Of a DNA stretch of 64,000 nucleotides, positions 1-12,429 are shown one piece after another (position 1 is the first letter of the stretch; the number at the start of each line of letters is the position of its first letter). The notes below the pieces were generated by a model, which had not been told where the DNA came from, made no database searches, and saw only the letters and a list, made by a program, of their open reading frames with translations. The stretch is from assembly GCF_030272615.1 (NCBI RefSeq), contig NC_081406.1:236259922-236323921 (forward strand), read 5' to 3'. The stretch is from Cryptomeria japonica. Its lineage: Eukaryota > Streptophyta > Pinopsida > Cupressales > Cupressaceae. A program made the position numbers and the translations under genes.

Positions 1-647
1 CATAGTTTTTAGCCAAATTAGATATATTTGTAAAAGTGATAATTTGATGTTCTAAATATGATTTTATTAGGTGGATTATTCATACTATATGTGTAAATTT
101 TATTACCGGATTGATTCAAATACATTTTTGGCAATATGGTCAATTAAATGTATTGTGGTTGTATGTAAAATGGAAATGTGAATATGATTATTTGATGTGT
201 ATTGAGAATTGTTGGGCTCAATTGATCAAGTAAATGGTCTTGCATATTGTTATCTTTATCATTTTATTTCATGTTTGGATTTCTTGATCCTAGGGTAGGT
301 AATATAGTCAATGTTGGCAGTGGTGTCCAATGGGGGTGAAGACACAAAGGGATTGCCAGGGTAACTCATTGGGCATTTTAGTTAACCAAGTGAAAATAGT
401 AATTTAAATTTGGGTTGGGATAACATATTAAACAAGAATAAGTCAATTCCCCTCTCATGCCTTAAGCTCTTGTATAGACTAAGGATGAGTTGGGAAGGCC
501 TGATCATCCATGGGTCATTGATCTGCAATGATAGAGTATCCTCATCTATATGAGATGACTACTCAGTTCTATGTGAGTCATCCCTTCAAACTACCTGATG
601 ACACTCCTCGCTCTTGTTCTCTATGTACCTAGCCCTATAGATACAAG
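1..647. mobile_element. Gypsy-type 4-kb-class LTR fragment (copy 1)
   Basis: This stretch runs collinear with 21380-22027 at roughly 85-90% identity by eye. It also matches, more weakly, the reverse complement of the solo LTR at 8004-17481, for example the 'gggggt..acacaaaggga' block near 333-352. It has no convincing ORF. The left end lies outside the window. The right end is cut by the copia LTR that starts at 648, at the same base as in the 22027/22028 copy. Confidence 0.6.
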
Positions 648-1903
648 TGTTGCAAGTTTGGTCTGAATGAGATATTGATGTGTTGTCATTGATATCAATA
701 TGCTTTGGCTGTTATTAGTGACTGGTTGGTATAGTTGATGTTGAGTTTCATTGTGTAGTTGTGTTGTGAGATTTTCTCTGCATATCTTCTATATTGTACA
801 TCTATTCATGTGGTTTAGATATGTTGTTAAGTAGTGTTTCAAGATGCTAATTTCAAAATTTGGTGCTTTGAATCATTGTGCTAAGGAAGTTGCATTCACC
901 AGTGTGTAATGATGTTTGACTATGTTTCCATGTGAAATGCATGATCTGCATTGTTGCAGTTTGGGAGATAAGTCGATAATGCTCTTAGCTTCATTCTATT
1001 CAATTGACACAAGTTATTGGGCTTCAAAAGTGTGGTCTTAAAGTTTGATGGTTTTTACTCTAAGTTTGGTCGACCTCAGGTGTTTATATTTCATGTTATT
1101 TCTACGATGATTATGGATCATTATGTAGCATGTATGATTCTTATTTTTATCTCAGTTAAGATTTGTTGTGGTCCACTTTACATTATTTCCCATCACAGGA
1201 ATATTTAGTGTCACCCTTATTTGAATTGTATGTGGTTAAGATTCTTAGCCGACCTTGGGAGATTTTGCATTTATGAGGATGATAGAAATAAAGGATAATT
1301 TGTTGAGGATGACATATTTGATGTGTATGTAAAATGTGAGATGGAAAGGAAGTGAGTTGTGGTGTATGTGTATGCAATGAAGGTGTGTGAAAGAGGGTCT
1401 ATCTCCCTATTTTTTTTAATAATTGTTGTTTCAGTTGGTTAAAAGTATTGAGAAGTGTGGACTTTCATGTTTTAGCTACCGGAGAAGTGAGATGAAGGTA
1501 TATACAGATCTTATAGTTGCAAAGGTGCATCAGTAGTGGATTCTTTCTCTTTTATTGTTCTTCATCTGAGTACTGAACCTCACTTTCTTTCTTTTCGGTA
1601 GTGAGCCTTTCTTTGTAAAAATCACCTTAATAGGTGTCACCCTAATAGGTGCTCATATATTGAGAATAGAATTCTTCATTGTTTTCCCTTTAATAGGGTT
1701 TTCCATGTAAAATTCAGTCCTTCATTGTGTATGATATGGTATGTTTTTCATGTTTTTTCATGCTCATGTATATTTTACTGGATTAGAAGATAAAGTTAAG
1801 TTACTATGGACATGATTAAAGGAAACAAATTGGATTTGTTTGTACAACTGATTCACACCCCCCCCCACCCTCTTAGTTGTCTTGTGCGTAGGAACATTCA
1901 ACA
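648..1903 (+). mobile_element. Ty1/copia LTR, family A, copy 1 (5' LTR)
   Basis: The LTR starts TGTTGCAAGTTTGG and ends ACATTCAACA. Related copies lie at 22028-23303 and 40444-41726. The third copy is preceded by a polypurine tract, which fixes the left boundary. Near the 3' end there is a C-rich stretch followed by 'ctcttagttgtcttgtg', as in all three copies. A primer-binding-like sequence and a gag remnant follow, so this is a 5' LTR. Confidence 0.75.
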
Positions 1904-2450
1904 ATTTCTATTAGAGTATTGGCTCATTGGAGAAGAGCTTAACCCCTTGAGGAGATCTTGATGGCACACAAACTGACAATCCCTATGTTTGATGAACGCA
2001 GCTATGCATTCTAGAAAGTGAAGATGCCAGGTTACCTAATTTCTCTTGGCTTTAAATTTTGGATTTTTGTTACACAAAATAATATGAAGCCTTTGACTAA
2101 GGTGAACACTCCAAATGAGATCAATTTATTTGAAGACAATTAAAATACAACATTTTCTATCTTTAGTTCTCTTTCTAAGACTGAATTAACAAAAGTTGTA
2201 TCTTTAGAATCTTCTCATAAGGTTTGGAATAAATCAGAAAAGACTTATGAAGGAGATGATACAATTAAACAAGCTAAGTTACAAAACGCTAAAACTAAAT
2301 ATGAATACTTGTAGATGGATGAAGAAGACAATATAACTAGATACCTATAGAAGATAGATAATGTGGTAAATGAGATCAAAGGTGTTGGTCAAATGTTTTG
2401 AAATGGATATAATCTCTTTTTTAGGATGATGGGTGTGAGATCATAAAAAG
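1904..2450 (+). pseudogene. copia gag remnant (family A, copy 1)
   Basis: A 'tctattagagtattgg' sequence resembling the usual TATCAGAG primer site leads into an ATG at 1961 and a product beginning MAHKLTIPMFDERSYAF. This is the N-terminal start typical of copia Gag (DUF4219/UBN2 type), which packages the element RNA. Later blocks such as 'LESSHKVWNKSEKTYEGDD' and 'AKLQNAKTKYEYL' are UBN2-like. The reading frame has TAG/TAA stops and at least one frameshift. Homology fades near 2450. No zinc knuckle, protease or pol follows, so the element is truncated. Confidence 0.75.
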
Positions 2451-2999
2451 GTCTGGAACTGTGATTGCAACAGGAAAGAGGACATGTGGAAATTTTTATC
2501 AATTGAGAATAGCTAACAGATATTTCCTGATGGTGCAAAGAGAGGGGGATAGAGGGGGAAAGAGCTTATTTTGTATTGATAAAATTAGAACTTAATCAAG
2601 AAGATAAAATCCTCAAATAACCACTATTTCTTTATTAGCTTCCAAATAAATAGAGTTAAAGGAAAAACGCAATAGAATAAGGGAAAATTGAACATGAAGA
2701 AACATGTAACAAACTATAATGTGTACAAGAAATTCTAATTACAATCTATTACAATATTGAATTAATATGATATTAGATTGAAACATATGGAATCTTTCCA
2801 TTTAACTCATTTGAATTTCATGAAATATATCTAAACAACATAACACAATTTTTATTTTTATTTTAAATAAAAATAAAAAAACTATCAAGTGTCTAAGATT
2901 GCATAGAAAATAAGAATATAATTTCTAATTCAAGTACCTTTTTAAAATGATTAAATGAGTAATTTAAATTTAAATTGGTATCTGGGGATGTTTCATCTC
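2451..2999. other. no gene seen
   Basis: AT-rich sequence with a purine-rich patch near 2536-2562. It probably lies between a truncated copia copy and the next degraded element. I see no ORF or RNA gene. Confidence 0.5.
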
Positions 3000-3845
3000 T
3001 AACCATCTGCTCCTTCTACAAGGTAATTTCATCATTGACACTCTTAAGGCCATCAGCACTGCAATGCATGGCTTCCTTACTGACCTCCACCAAACCCTTT
3101 AGTTTTCTCTTCAATTTTTGAATTTCTTTCTCCATCTGGTCAAATTTCACCTCATGCTCAGTCTTCATAGTCTTGATGTCCTACACAATTTTTTGGGAAA
3201 GCAAAAGTTCCTCTGTCTTATCTAGCGCAGGAATCTCAATGAAAGTGGCTATGAGATCTTACTATTTCAGAATATTAATTTAACTAAAGAACCATCAAAA
3301 ACATTTTTCCTGATACATTTCCCATTTCCCAAGAAGAAAATTAACATCCTTCTCATTATATTTGATCTTGTTGGGGTCCACATTGAGAGGGATGTCGAGC
3401 TTTATTTCATTATCCTCCTTGTCACGAATCACCACCTTACTAGTCTTCTATTTTTTCAGATTTTGTGGTCCCACAATGTGGGTCTATGAAACAGGGGTTT
3501 TCTTCTTAGCAGCCCATCTCGGAGGGTTTTTTCATTGCTACTAGTAACTGGGGTGGCCTTTTTCAGGGGACCCTCATCCTCCAAGGGTTTATATTCTGAA
3601 TCCTCTAGCACTTGGACATCATTCCAATCCATAGATTTCCCACCCTTTATATCATCAAACTCCATAGCCGACACATCATGCACCTCCTGGTTGGCTAAAG
3701 ACTTATGGTTTTTCAGAGAGGGGGAAGGCTTGACCTCATGGGCCTTCGTATACTCCATGATTAAGATTATTAAATCCTCATGAAGAATCGGGTTATCCTC
3801 ATTCTTTGCATGCTTTCTAATAGATAACTCTAGGGATGATAACAA
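2950..3845 (-). pseudogene. degraded coiled-coil protein, probably transposon-derived
   Basis: Reading the minus strand from an ATG at 3845 gives 129 codons of charged sequence (LSSLELSIRKHAKNED at the start, a 'KSMDWNDVQVLEDSEYKPLEDEG' acidic stretch later). A one-base frameshift near 3460-3480 moves the sequence to an adjacent frame, which continues with 'VVIRDKEDNEIKLDIPLNVD', 'FLLGKWEMYQEKC' and a heptad-like 'FDQMEKEIQKLKRKLKGL' down to about 3000. Several in-frame stops are present (near 3290, 3180 and 3010). I do not recognise the family. A gag-like or accessory ORF of a retroelement is my guess. Confidence 0.5.
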
Positions 3846-5568
3846 GTAAAATAGAGAGTAATTACATGCTCAAATCATTATTTTTTTTTTATAAATTGAT
3901 AATAATTATATGAAATAGTTAATATGATTAAAATAATCTCTATTTGGGTACAATTAGCTTGAAATCCTCCATTATCTCCATAGATCACACCACATGTAAC
4001 TCCTAGCAATGTAATAGTCATCTTCCCTAGTTATTTTTAGAGGTGGACATTACTATATAGACTATCAAAAAGGTTAATCGTAGGGTTACCTCATAGGCCA
4101 CATTGATCTTGTCAAATATAACGCCTTAATCAATTCCTTTACAAACATCAAGATGATAACTAAAAATAATATGAATGAAGATAATTATTTAATTAATTAT
4201 TTAAAAATAATTAAACAACCTTATAACATTATCTCAAAATTCTATTAATCAAATATGAACTCAATTTTAGTTTTCTCGTTATATTTTTGGGGTATTATAG
4301 ATTAATCTAAAAATAAGATCTAGCAATGAATATAAATCTTAATGTGTTTCTTGCAAATATTTTTTGGCATAGTGATTGGATCTATGGGTTATTAAAAAAC
4401 ATGTGCATAATACTTACTAGTCTTGACATTAGTTCTATGCATATTGTATTAACATGGGACCATGTTTCATGAATTTTTTTACTCCATGGTTGGATATTTC
4501 AATTTTAATATTATAGTGTAGTAATTAGTATACGTCTACAATTTCACACTCAATTTGGACTCACTTTGGTTATTGTTTCTAATATTCCTGAATCATGTCT
4601 GATTGAGCTTAGTTTTAGGACTGTTTTTAGAATTTCAATGCAATCCCCTACTCAATGACCTTTTTCTAGCCTGGGATGTTGAGACTAGGGCACCTATTGC
4701 CCCTATCCAAGTATTTTGGCCCCAAATTTGGAATCATAACTGGTAGCTTTGTGAGTAGTGAGAAAGTGTTCCCCAATGTTAGCCTTAACCAAAAATAAAA
4801 CCCAAAAATGTGTAAGTTACATAAAAATACAACTCCCTCTCTCATTTGAACATATCTATCATATCTCACACATCTATTAAAAATTCAATTGAGCATTCAA
4901 TCAATCATATTCAATCCAATTGAGCACAAGTATGCAATAAAGGATTCAAACATTCAAGTTTCAACAATCATGATCAAGTTTTATGTGTTCCTCCATGATG
5001 AAAGAAAACATTAAAATCCATCAAGAAACTTCAAGCATTCTGTGAGACATCAAGGCAATGGTTTCATATCAAAGGTATCTATATCATTTCAAGAATTTCT
5101 AATAAGGTCTTCAACCTCTACCCTACCAGGGATAACCTCTCTTTTCCTCTAAGATTGTTGTAGTGGACGTGGAAACACCAACACAGGTTTTGACTTAAGT
5201 AAGCCCCCATACATCACAACATTTTTCCATCTTTTTGTGTGTGTGGTTACAGATTCAATGTAACTAAGAGTTACAAAATTGCACACTAAAGATAGTGACA
5301 AACATTCTCAGGCCTCGAACAAGGAAAAACTCCTAGCCTATATCAAATTTCTCTAGCTACTGAAACTTTTAGGCTGGCTTTTGGAGAGAGGTCTATAGAG
5401 CCTCCTAATCTAAAATCCGAAACTTAATATTGATGAAGCTAGCTTTAAACTATGGCTCCTTTCTCCACAATCTAGAATATTATACTCTAGATTGCTATCA
5501 TAGGTTCTTCTTTGCCTCCTAGTTCTAGATTTGTACTTTTGTGTTGGCTTCTAATTTTATATGTACTT
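3846..5568. other. no gene seen; degraded repeat sequence
   Basis: AT-rich sequence with stop codons throughout every frame. Short GC-richer blocks at 4660-4760 and 5100-5170 look like worn LTR or leader sequence, but I could not find matching ends. Confidence 0.4.
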
Positions 5569-5957
5569 GTAGTGTCATAAAATTGCAACCCTAGCAATTG
5601 TTTACCACATTAGGGTCCTCACGCATGCGAAATCAAATCCCCTAGCCTGATCGGATACTAGAGACTGCTTAACCCTTTGAATTTGCTTCTTGCTTGGCCT
5701 ATGAACCACCCTGTATGCACTCTTCCCTAGAGAAAGGGGCATGATAGGGGCCTTGTCCCCCTTATGAAAGGAGCATGGCGCCCTTGTTTTCTTAGGATAG
5801 GAGTGCGGTGCCCCTGTCCCTGCCCTATTTTGGGGCAAGACCATTTCTTGAGATTGCATTGTAGGTTGTGTAGTGAGCGGGAAAACTTTCCCTGTGTTAG
5901 CCTCTGACGAAAATTGGTTTCATTAACCCTAATTGACATTTTTCACCCATCGTTACA
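5569..5957 (+). mobile_element. possible Gypsy LTR fragment
   Basis: It begins TGTAGTGTCATAAAATTGC, resembling the starts of plant Tat/Athila-type LTRs. It contains GC-richer blocks with repeated 'ggggc/gcgcc' words (5735-5835). A possible boundary lies just before the duplicated 'tttggtggcattacaatac' at 5958. No target duplication could be defined. Confidence 0.35.
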
Positions 5958-6736
5958 TTTTGGTGGCATTACAATACTATTTATGTTGAATGTTATCAAT
6001 TTCCTATTACTTTACCCAGGTCATACATATTGCACAATCATAATCATATTTAATCAAGTAAAATGTCAAAAGGAACAATCAACCAAAGTGTTCAACTCTC
6101 CTTTACAACTAAAGTTGAACCTAGTTGGTTGTTCTGCAAGGAAATTATCAAAATTAGAAATGGCAGGTTCTTGGTTCACACTAAGACCCCATTTCCATCA
6201 CATTTTAGATATTGAGAAACATGGGTTTGTTAAAGAGGCCTTAGAAACTTTTGCTCCTCATATCATAACTTTATAAGTTGGCGTGGACATTAATAAAAAC
6301 ATGTACTAAGAAGTGCCTTTTATAAGATGTGCTAATTATAAATACCATATCATTGATAAAAACATGTACAAAAATAATAATAATAATGTTTGGTGGCATT
6401 ACAATACTATTTATGTTGAATGTTATCAATTTCCTATTACTTTACCTAGGTCTTACATATTGCATAATCATAATCATATTTAATCAAGTAAAATGAAAAA
6501 AGGAACAATCAACCAAAGTGTTCAACTCTCCTTTACAACTAAAGTTGAACCTCGTTGGTTGTTCCGCAATTAAATGATCAAAATTAGAAATGGTTGGTTC
6601 TTGGTTCACGCTAAGACCCCATTTCCACCACATTTTAGATATTGAGAAACATGGGTTTGTTAAAGAGGCCTTAGAAACATTTGCTCCTCATATCATAACT
6701 TTGTAAGTTGGGGTGGACATCAATAAAAACATGTAC
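5958..6736 (+). repeat. two-copy tandem duplication, offset about 432 bp
   Basis: About 345 bp starting at 5958 is repeated from about 6390 at more than 90% identity. Both copies end in 'aaaaacatgtac' plus an 'aataataataataat' run. Copy 1 keeps an open frame over 5914-6276 (product including 'LDIEKHGFVKEALETFAPH'), but copy 2 has stops in that frame. The duplication may be old element-internal sequence. The function of the ORF is unknown. Confidence 0.75.
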
Positions 6737-7396
6737 AAAAATAATAATAATAATCTAAAGGGTCATTTATGCACACATTCACTCTTGAATACAATTTCAA
6801 TACATAAAAAATTAAAGTAGTAATCAATAGCCTTATGTTACTTCTATATGTTACTACATTGTGTGTTCATGTCAACCAATATAATCATAAATAGAAAATC
6901 TAAGCTAAAGTTCCTATATATCATATATATAGTCAAGTTGGGATTGAATAACCTATCTAACTCTACAATAGTTTGCGTTATATATAATATTTAATACTTA
7001 GATGATAAGGTTTCTTTGATCGTGATAATTAATAATCAATATCATAAATTAAATATAAATAAGATATTTCATTTGACTTCCTAAAGAATTGGACTACTTG
7101 ATTATGTATTGAAATATTTAAATAATGGTGTGCAAAGTAAATTCATGATTTCATATAGTTATTGAAATTGATGTGGTGGTCAAGACATTCATGTGTATGG
7201 ATCACTTGATTAGATTCTATTTTATTAATGTCCACTAAATTGATAAATCATAAAGTAATATATTATGTAAGGTTAAAGCTTCTTGTAATAATTGGATGTA
7301 TCATTTGTATCTTATAGATGCAAATGAAAATAGAGTAATCCACTTATAGGGAATCAATTTTTTATCCTTCGTTTGATACTACCTATTAAGTTATTT
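6737..7396. other. no gene seen
   Basis: Strongly AT-rich sequence with no ORF and no repeat that I could pair. Confidence 0.5.
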
Positions 7397-7414
7397 AATG
7401 ATGAATATCGAATC
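7397..7414. repeat. SINE target-site duplication, left copy
   Basis: This 18-bp direct repeat matches 7595-7612 with a single g/a difference. It marks the insertion of the SINE. Confidence 0.8.
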
Positions 7415-7594
7415 GGTAGGTGAGTTGGCTTGGGTTGTGGGTTTTCTACCCATAGGTCTCGAGTTCAGCTCCCTCCCAGGTTTAAGAGGGGGGATTTCTT
7501 GTGGGCTATGGATCCTACCCCCAAGGACTCTTCTCACCTTAGCTCACCTTGTTCACTGGGTTGGGTCACGAGGATACCCTTGATATCTAAAAAG
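7415..7594 (+). mobile_element. tRNA-derived SINE
   Basis: This 180-bp insert is flanked by an 18-bp direct repeat (7397-7414 and 7595-7612, one mismatch). Its head resembles the pol III internal promoter of a tRNA: 'taggtgagttgg' fits a weak A box and 'gagttcagctcc' a weak B box about 50 bp downstream. The body is GC-richer than its surroundings and the 3' tail ends 'gatatctaaaaag'. SINEs are mobilised by LINE machinery, which fits the long target duplication. It resembles plant Au-type SINEs in organisation, but I cannot assign a family. Confidence 0.75.
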
Positions 7595-7612
7595 AATGAT
7601 GAATATCAAATC
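7595..7612. repeat. SINE target-site duplication, right copy
   Basis: Partner of 7397-7414. Confidence 0.8.
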
Positions 7613-7941
7613 TTTGTAGATTAGGAGATTTTTGATATTCTATTTGATTTTTATTTTGATTTATTTGATTAGGGTTTGATATTTATATCTTATACTCTAT
7701 ATAAAAGGAAAACATAGTCTAAAATCCCTAGGAATGAGATCTCATTATATAGTGACTCATAGGATTCCAGCACTTGGTCATTCATTGTAGTAGGAACCAC
7801 CAAAGAGATTTTGGATTATCCAAAGTAAACATATATCCATTAAGAAAGTCTATGATCAATGGGTGATTATCTACAAGGGTTGCATTTTCTAGGTAATATA
7901 TTATTATTTGTCCTTTGATTGATTTCCTATATTACACATTT
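7613..7941. other. no gene seen
   Basis: AT-rich flank between the SINE and the first Gypsy-type LTR boundary. A 'tctatataaaagg' TATA-like string sits at 7696-7708, with nothing downstream to suggest a gene. Confidence 0.4.
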
Positions 7942-7998
7942 TGTAATTCCCCTCCAATGTGCTCTTCTGCATTCTTGCTTCTTGATGTGGATTTGGCC

Positions 7999-8003
7999 AT
8001 GTG
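7999..8003. repeat. target-site duplication ATGTG, left
   Basis: Exact 5-bp match to 17482-17486. Confidence 0.8.
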
Positions 8004-9980
8004 TGTAATGCCCAACCAAGAAACCCTAAAGGAAACAACTACAAACACTCGAAAAGAGTGCAAATAATTTTTATTAATTTAAGAAAACACTAATGTACAA
8101 GATATACATTGCAATAGAAGTTGCACAAGTGGAAGACTTAACACAAACTCCTAAAGGATTTCCAATGAAGATTACTCAATTAACCGATGAACATTAAGGT
8201 GTATTAATCCAATTAACAATGAGATTTATTAAACCTACTCATGATAAAATGATTACCACATGAACATAGAAATTAAATTCCATATGAGATTAAACTAAGC
8301 ATGATTGAATATATGCATATGTCAGTTGTTACATTACGCCACTATAGCTACATTCATCATAATCCATATTACTATATTTAAATTAATAACTTCATACATA
8401 CAATTAAGATTAATATCACCTAAATTACATTATACAATTTAACCATTATACCATTCATACATCCAAAATAAAAAGGAACCAGATGAACACATATACCATA
8501 TAACACCAATTGATATCCGAGTTCACCCCTAATGGGCTACATCTCCGGGTCTGCTTCAAGTGCAAGACCATTCTAATAAATAAAAGATGAAAAATACATA
8601 AAGTTTACATCAATTACAACAAACCATCAAGGCGTACATAAATAAATGATAGATATGACCACATAGGGTCCAAGAGATACCTGAATGATCTGAGAAGAAC
8701 AAAAGGATCCATCTGAAACATGGAATGGAGTAAATACAAAAATTACAATTTGAGCACCTGCAAACCTAATCCATTGCAAGAAGGCATGAAAAAAATACCC
8801 AATAGAAAGTGGCACTACCACCCGACCATGTGGCCCAAAAAGGAACCACCCCTTCGTGCTAGGAAATAGAACTAAGGCCCTCAAGCAAGCCATAACAAAG
8901 CATCACATGGTCTCACATGTACATTAGGAACTCACACAAGACATAAGTATACAAGCATGACTATCACAAGAGTGCTCCAACTAAATCCAACACATGACTA
9001 TACACTAGTGAACATAAGGGAAGAGTGTCATTTCATAGCTGGTATGGACTCTGGCAAGCCTCCATAGGCCCTGGCCCCATCCTGGGTTATCCCGGTAGCC
9101 TCTCCCGAACCTCCAGCCCCCATCCACGTCTCATGCAGTACCCAACAAACCTTTCGTGAAGACAAGGTAGCTAGTTTTCCATTACAAACCTTCCCACTAC
9201 ATCCTAAGTTTGTACTAGCACTCAACCATGAGCAGGGAACAATTTATCTTGATTAATGTTTGTAAAACCCAACCCCCCATTTTTTAATTAAGTTATCACT
9301 TATTAATCAACTTTCGATGGGTTATCCTGCTACCTCTTTGGGTGTGGCCCCCACTCGAAAGCCACTCTTCCTTATGACACTATACAACCTCTGAAGAACC
9401 ACAAGGCAAATCCAACCAACATAAGGAGTTCAAAATGAAAAACTGAAGGACAACATGATTAAACAAACCTTCTACCAAGGTTAAATCAATTGGTGTGAAA
9501 TGAATAACTTGTCTATCCACAAAACAAGACCAAAACCACAATAAGGCAAGAACGACCACAACCAAAACTTAACCAAATTAACTTGCACAATAAACTAATA
9601 TTCAACAACATGCCATCATGACACGAGAATGACTTTACCAAATCAACACCAAAAATTCACTAATCAGAGTAGACACTAAAATAAATCTACTTGCACTCTA
9701 AATCCATCCATGTTAAGGAATCTTAACAATGACTCAAAATATGCTTAAAACTAACAATCTCTAATTACAACTATTTTAATAACTGACTCTTTCATTATAA
9801 TAAAATCCATATTAGGGAACAACACATCATTTAAAAACAAATATATAATCATTTTAATTTAAGACAATTTGGCTATAACAAATATCACTTGAATTTCAAA
9901 TTTCAAGATAATGAAATTAACATTTAAAATACTTTTGAAAACTAAATTCGATATATAAATCAAAACAATCTTTCCAATTC

Positions 9981-9996
9981 AAAGTTATATCGACTA
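9981..9996. repeat. LINE target-site duplication, left
   Basis: This 16-bp repeat pairs with 15422-15437. The only difference is one t/c. The right copy abuts the A-tail, so the boundary is uncertain by a few bases. Confidence 0.8.
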
Positions 9997-10029
9997 CTGC
10001 TAGCAAACAACTACTTCATGGTTTCCTTT

Positions 10030-10580
10030 AATTGCATGGAGGATCGAAATAGGGTTTTTGAAGGAGGGCCATACTTCTACAACCAGGTGGGGTTTTTCAT
10101 CAAACCTTGGCATGCAGGGTTCAATCCTCAGAGGAACTCCTGAATAGGGTCCAGTGTGGGTCCACTTGCCATGTTTTTCAGTGGAATTTTGTCGAGAGGA
10201 TGTGCTATGGATGCTCGCTTGAGTGATTGGGAGGCTAGTTGGGGCCTCATCACAAACCCTGGGGAGAAGGGTAATGACCTATGCTCATATCTGTGTGGAA
10301 ATTGACCTTAGTAAGGCTCTGCCAGATGCTATAGATATGTGTGTGGGTTCTTATTCCTGGGTTCAGCAACAAGATTATGAGACTTTACCATTTCGGTATC
10401 GTCTGTGTCATGAGTATGGCCATTTGGAGTGCAAGTGTCCTAGATATAAACCGATGGTGCACCAACTTCAACAACCGTCTTGGAACATAGAGGGGGCCGA
10501 CAAAGGAAAAGCCGCCTCGACTAGGGAAGTTATGGGTTCTGATGGTTTTGTCCCAGTTAAGACAAAGAATAGGAATTAGG
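10030..10580 (+). pseudogene. LINE ORF1 remnant (DUF4283-like plus zinc knuckle)
   Basis: The first part reads 'MEDRNRVFEGGPYFYNQVGF' and matches the DUF4283-type N-terminal domain seen in plant L1 ORF1 proteins, which bind element RNA. After stops and a frame change, an open stretch (10223-10579) holds a CCHC knuckle written RLCHEYGHLECKC. The first cysteine of the usual C-x2-C pair is replaced by tyrosine, a single TGT to TAT change. The N-terminus is missing because of 5' truncation. A poorly conserved linker leads on to ORF2 at 11065. Confidence 0.75.
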
Positions 10581-11064
10581 GACAAAAGAGGCCCCTTCAG
10601 GAGAGATAGGAGGAGGAAAATTTTAACAGGTTTGGAGCCCTCAATGACCTTACCCAACAGGAGGTGAACCCTGGGCTGACTCCTTTGGATCAGGGTGCAT
10701 CAGGGTTGGTCAATGATAGTGCGGATTGGGACTCGACCTAGGCTCTACAAATTGCTGGGAGTCAACAAATGGAGATGGATCTACTAGGTGTGGCTCAGTT
10801 GGGGACCATTCCTAGTGTTGTAGTGGAGCTAGCTGGGGGGGATGCTTCTCCTTTAGCTCAAAAAGTGGAATTTGTTGGGGCCAAAAGTAACAAGATGGGA
10901 TTACATTTGGGTCTCCACTAGAAGGAAATTAAGAAATGATCAGCGAAGAAGAGTTCAAAGGTTGGCAGAAAAAAGTATTTGGAGAAGATCAAGTTGATGG
11001 GGGAGAATTTGGTTGAGTCAGGGTCAATAAAGACTCTGGATTCTCACTTTTCCTATCCCCCTAA

Positions 11065-11765
11065 ATGATTTTTTTATCATGGAATGTGAGGGGCTTGAAC
11101 AATGGCCCTAGACAAAAATTTGTTCAGGAGTTGATAAGGAGTCACTCTTCTGATATCCTATTTTTGCAGGAGACAAAACTTTTTGTGGAAATTATGATGG
11201 ATCTGGTGCCAAAGCTTTGGGGAAGATGTCAATTGCAGTGTATTGTGGTTGTGGGATCTTCGAGAGGGGTGGCTTGTCTATGGAACCCTTTAAGAATTCA
11301 CCCTATCTGGTGGGTGGCCTCCAGATCTTCACTATCCGGAGTTGTCTCTAGTCTTGAGACTGGGGAATATATCTTGTTTTCTAACATCTATGCCCCACTG
11401 ATCTTCAAGGTAAGAAGAACTTATGGTCCCATATTTCTTGTATGCGAAAGTTTGTCCCTTTCCACCCTTGGATTATGGTGGGGGAATTCAATGCCATCCT
11501 GGAGTTGAGTGAGAAGAATGGGGGTGTTATGCGGTTGGAACCTTCATCTTTCCTTTTTTGTTATAATATAGCATTTATTGCATCTGGTAGACATTAAGCC
11601 TGGTAATGGTCTATCCACTTGGAACAATAGGAGGGTAGGGGAGTATTGGATTGTGGAAAGGTTGGATTGTTTTCTGGTTTCTAGCTTTTGGATTGGTGGG
11701 GAGTGGTCCAAAAGCTCTGAGATTCTTGATTGGAGAGGGTCTGACCACTGGCACATTAAGATGGT
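11065..11765 (+). other. LINE ORF2 endonuclease domain (APE-like)
   Basis: It opens with SWNVRGLN and continues with LFLQETKL, whose glutamate corresponds to the metal-binding residue of APE-type nucleases. It closes with a 'WRGSDHWHI' block, the SDH motif with the catalytic histidine. Between them 'NIYAP' is visible before a frameshift at about 11405, and 'VGEFNAIL' after it. This domain makes the nick that primes target-primed reverse transcription. Confidence 0.8.
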
Positions 11766-12429
11766 CTCTTCTTCTACTCAGGTTGCTCACTTTGCTTCAT
11801 TCAAATTCCAACTTATGTGGCTTCAGGATCCTTCTTTGCAGACTCTTGTTGCAGAGTGGTGGAGGAAAGGGAGGCCTAGCTTTGGCACAGCTATGTACAC
11901 CTTTGCCAAGTAGCTGCAATCTGTTAAGTTCCAGCTTAAACAATGGAACCGCCAGGGTTTCAAGAATATTTTCCATGCTAAGAAATCTTTTCAGATAGTT
12001 TTGAATGGCATCACCAGCAATATCAGTGAGCATGGTTTGTCTAAAGCCTTGTTTAGGGAGGAAGATAGGGTTGTCAAGGCCTTAGAGGAATGGGAGCTTA
12101 GGGAGGAAATTTACTGGAAACAAAGAGCTCGTATTGATTTGTTTCAAGAGGGGGATAAGAATAGTACCTTCTTCTTCAACTCAGTGAAAGCAAGAAGACA
12201 TGGAAATGCCATTCCTATTCTGGTTAAAGATAGATGTGAGTATATTTTATCCTTGCAGGAGATCTCTAGGGAGGCTCTTCATTATTTTTGGTCCCTCTTT
12301 AGGGAGGATTCTCAGGGGGATTCGGGGGAGGAGAATCTAGTTCTTGATTGTATCCCTTCTCTAGTTACTAGGGAGATGAATGAGTAGCTTATAAGTCCCA
12401 TCTCACTAGAAGAATTAGAGAGGATTTTT

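Noticed and set aside
3362-3783. Plus-strand ORFs over the 3000-3845 pseudogene
   Set aside because: The minus strand gives the longer, more protein-like reading that continues across the frameshift.
5602-5939. Minus-strand ORFs in the GC-richer block
   Set aside because: The composition reflects LTR sequence; the products are Lys/Arg/Pro-rich without a domain.
7415-7500. A tRNA gene
   Set aside because: A/B boxes are imperfect, no cloverleaf closes properly, and the unit is 180 bp with flanking duplications, so a SINE fits better.
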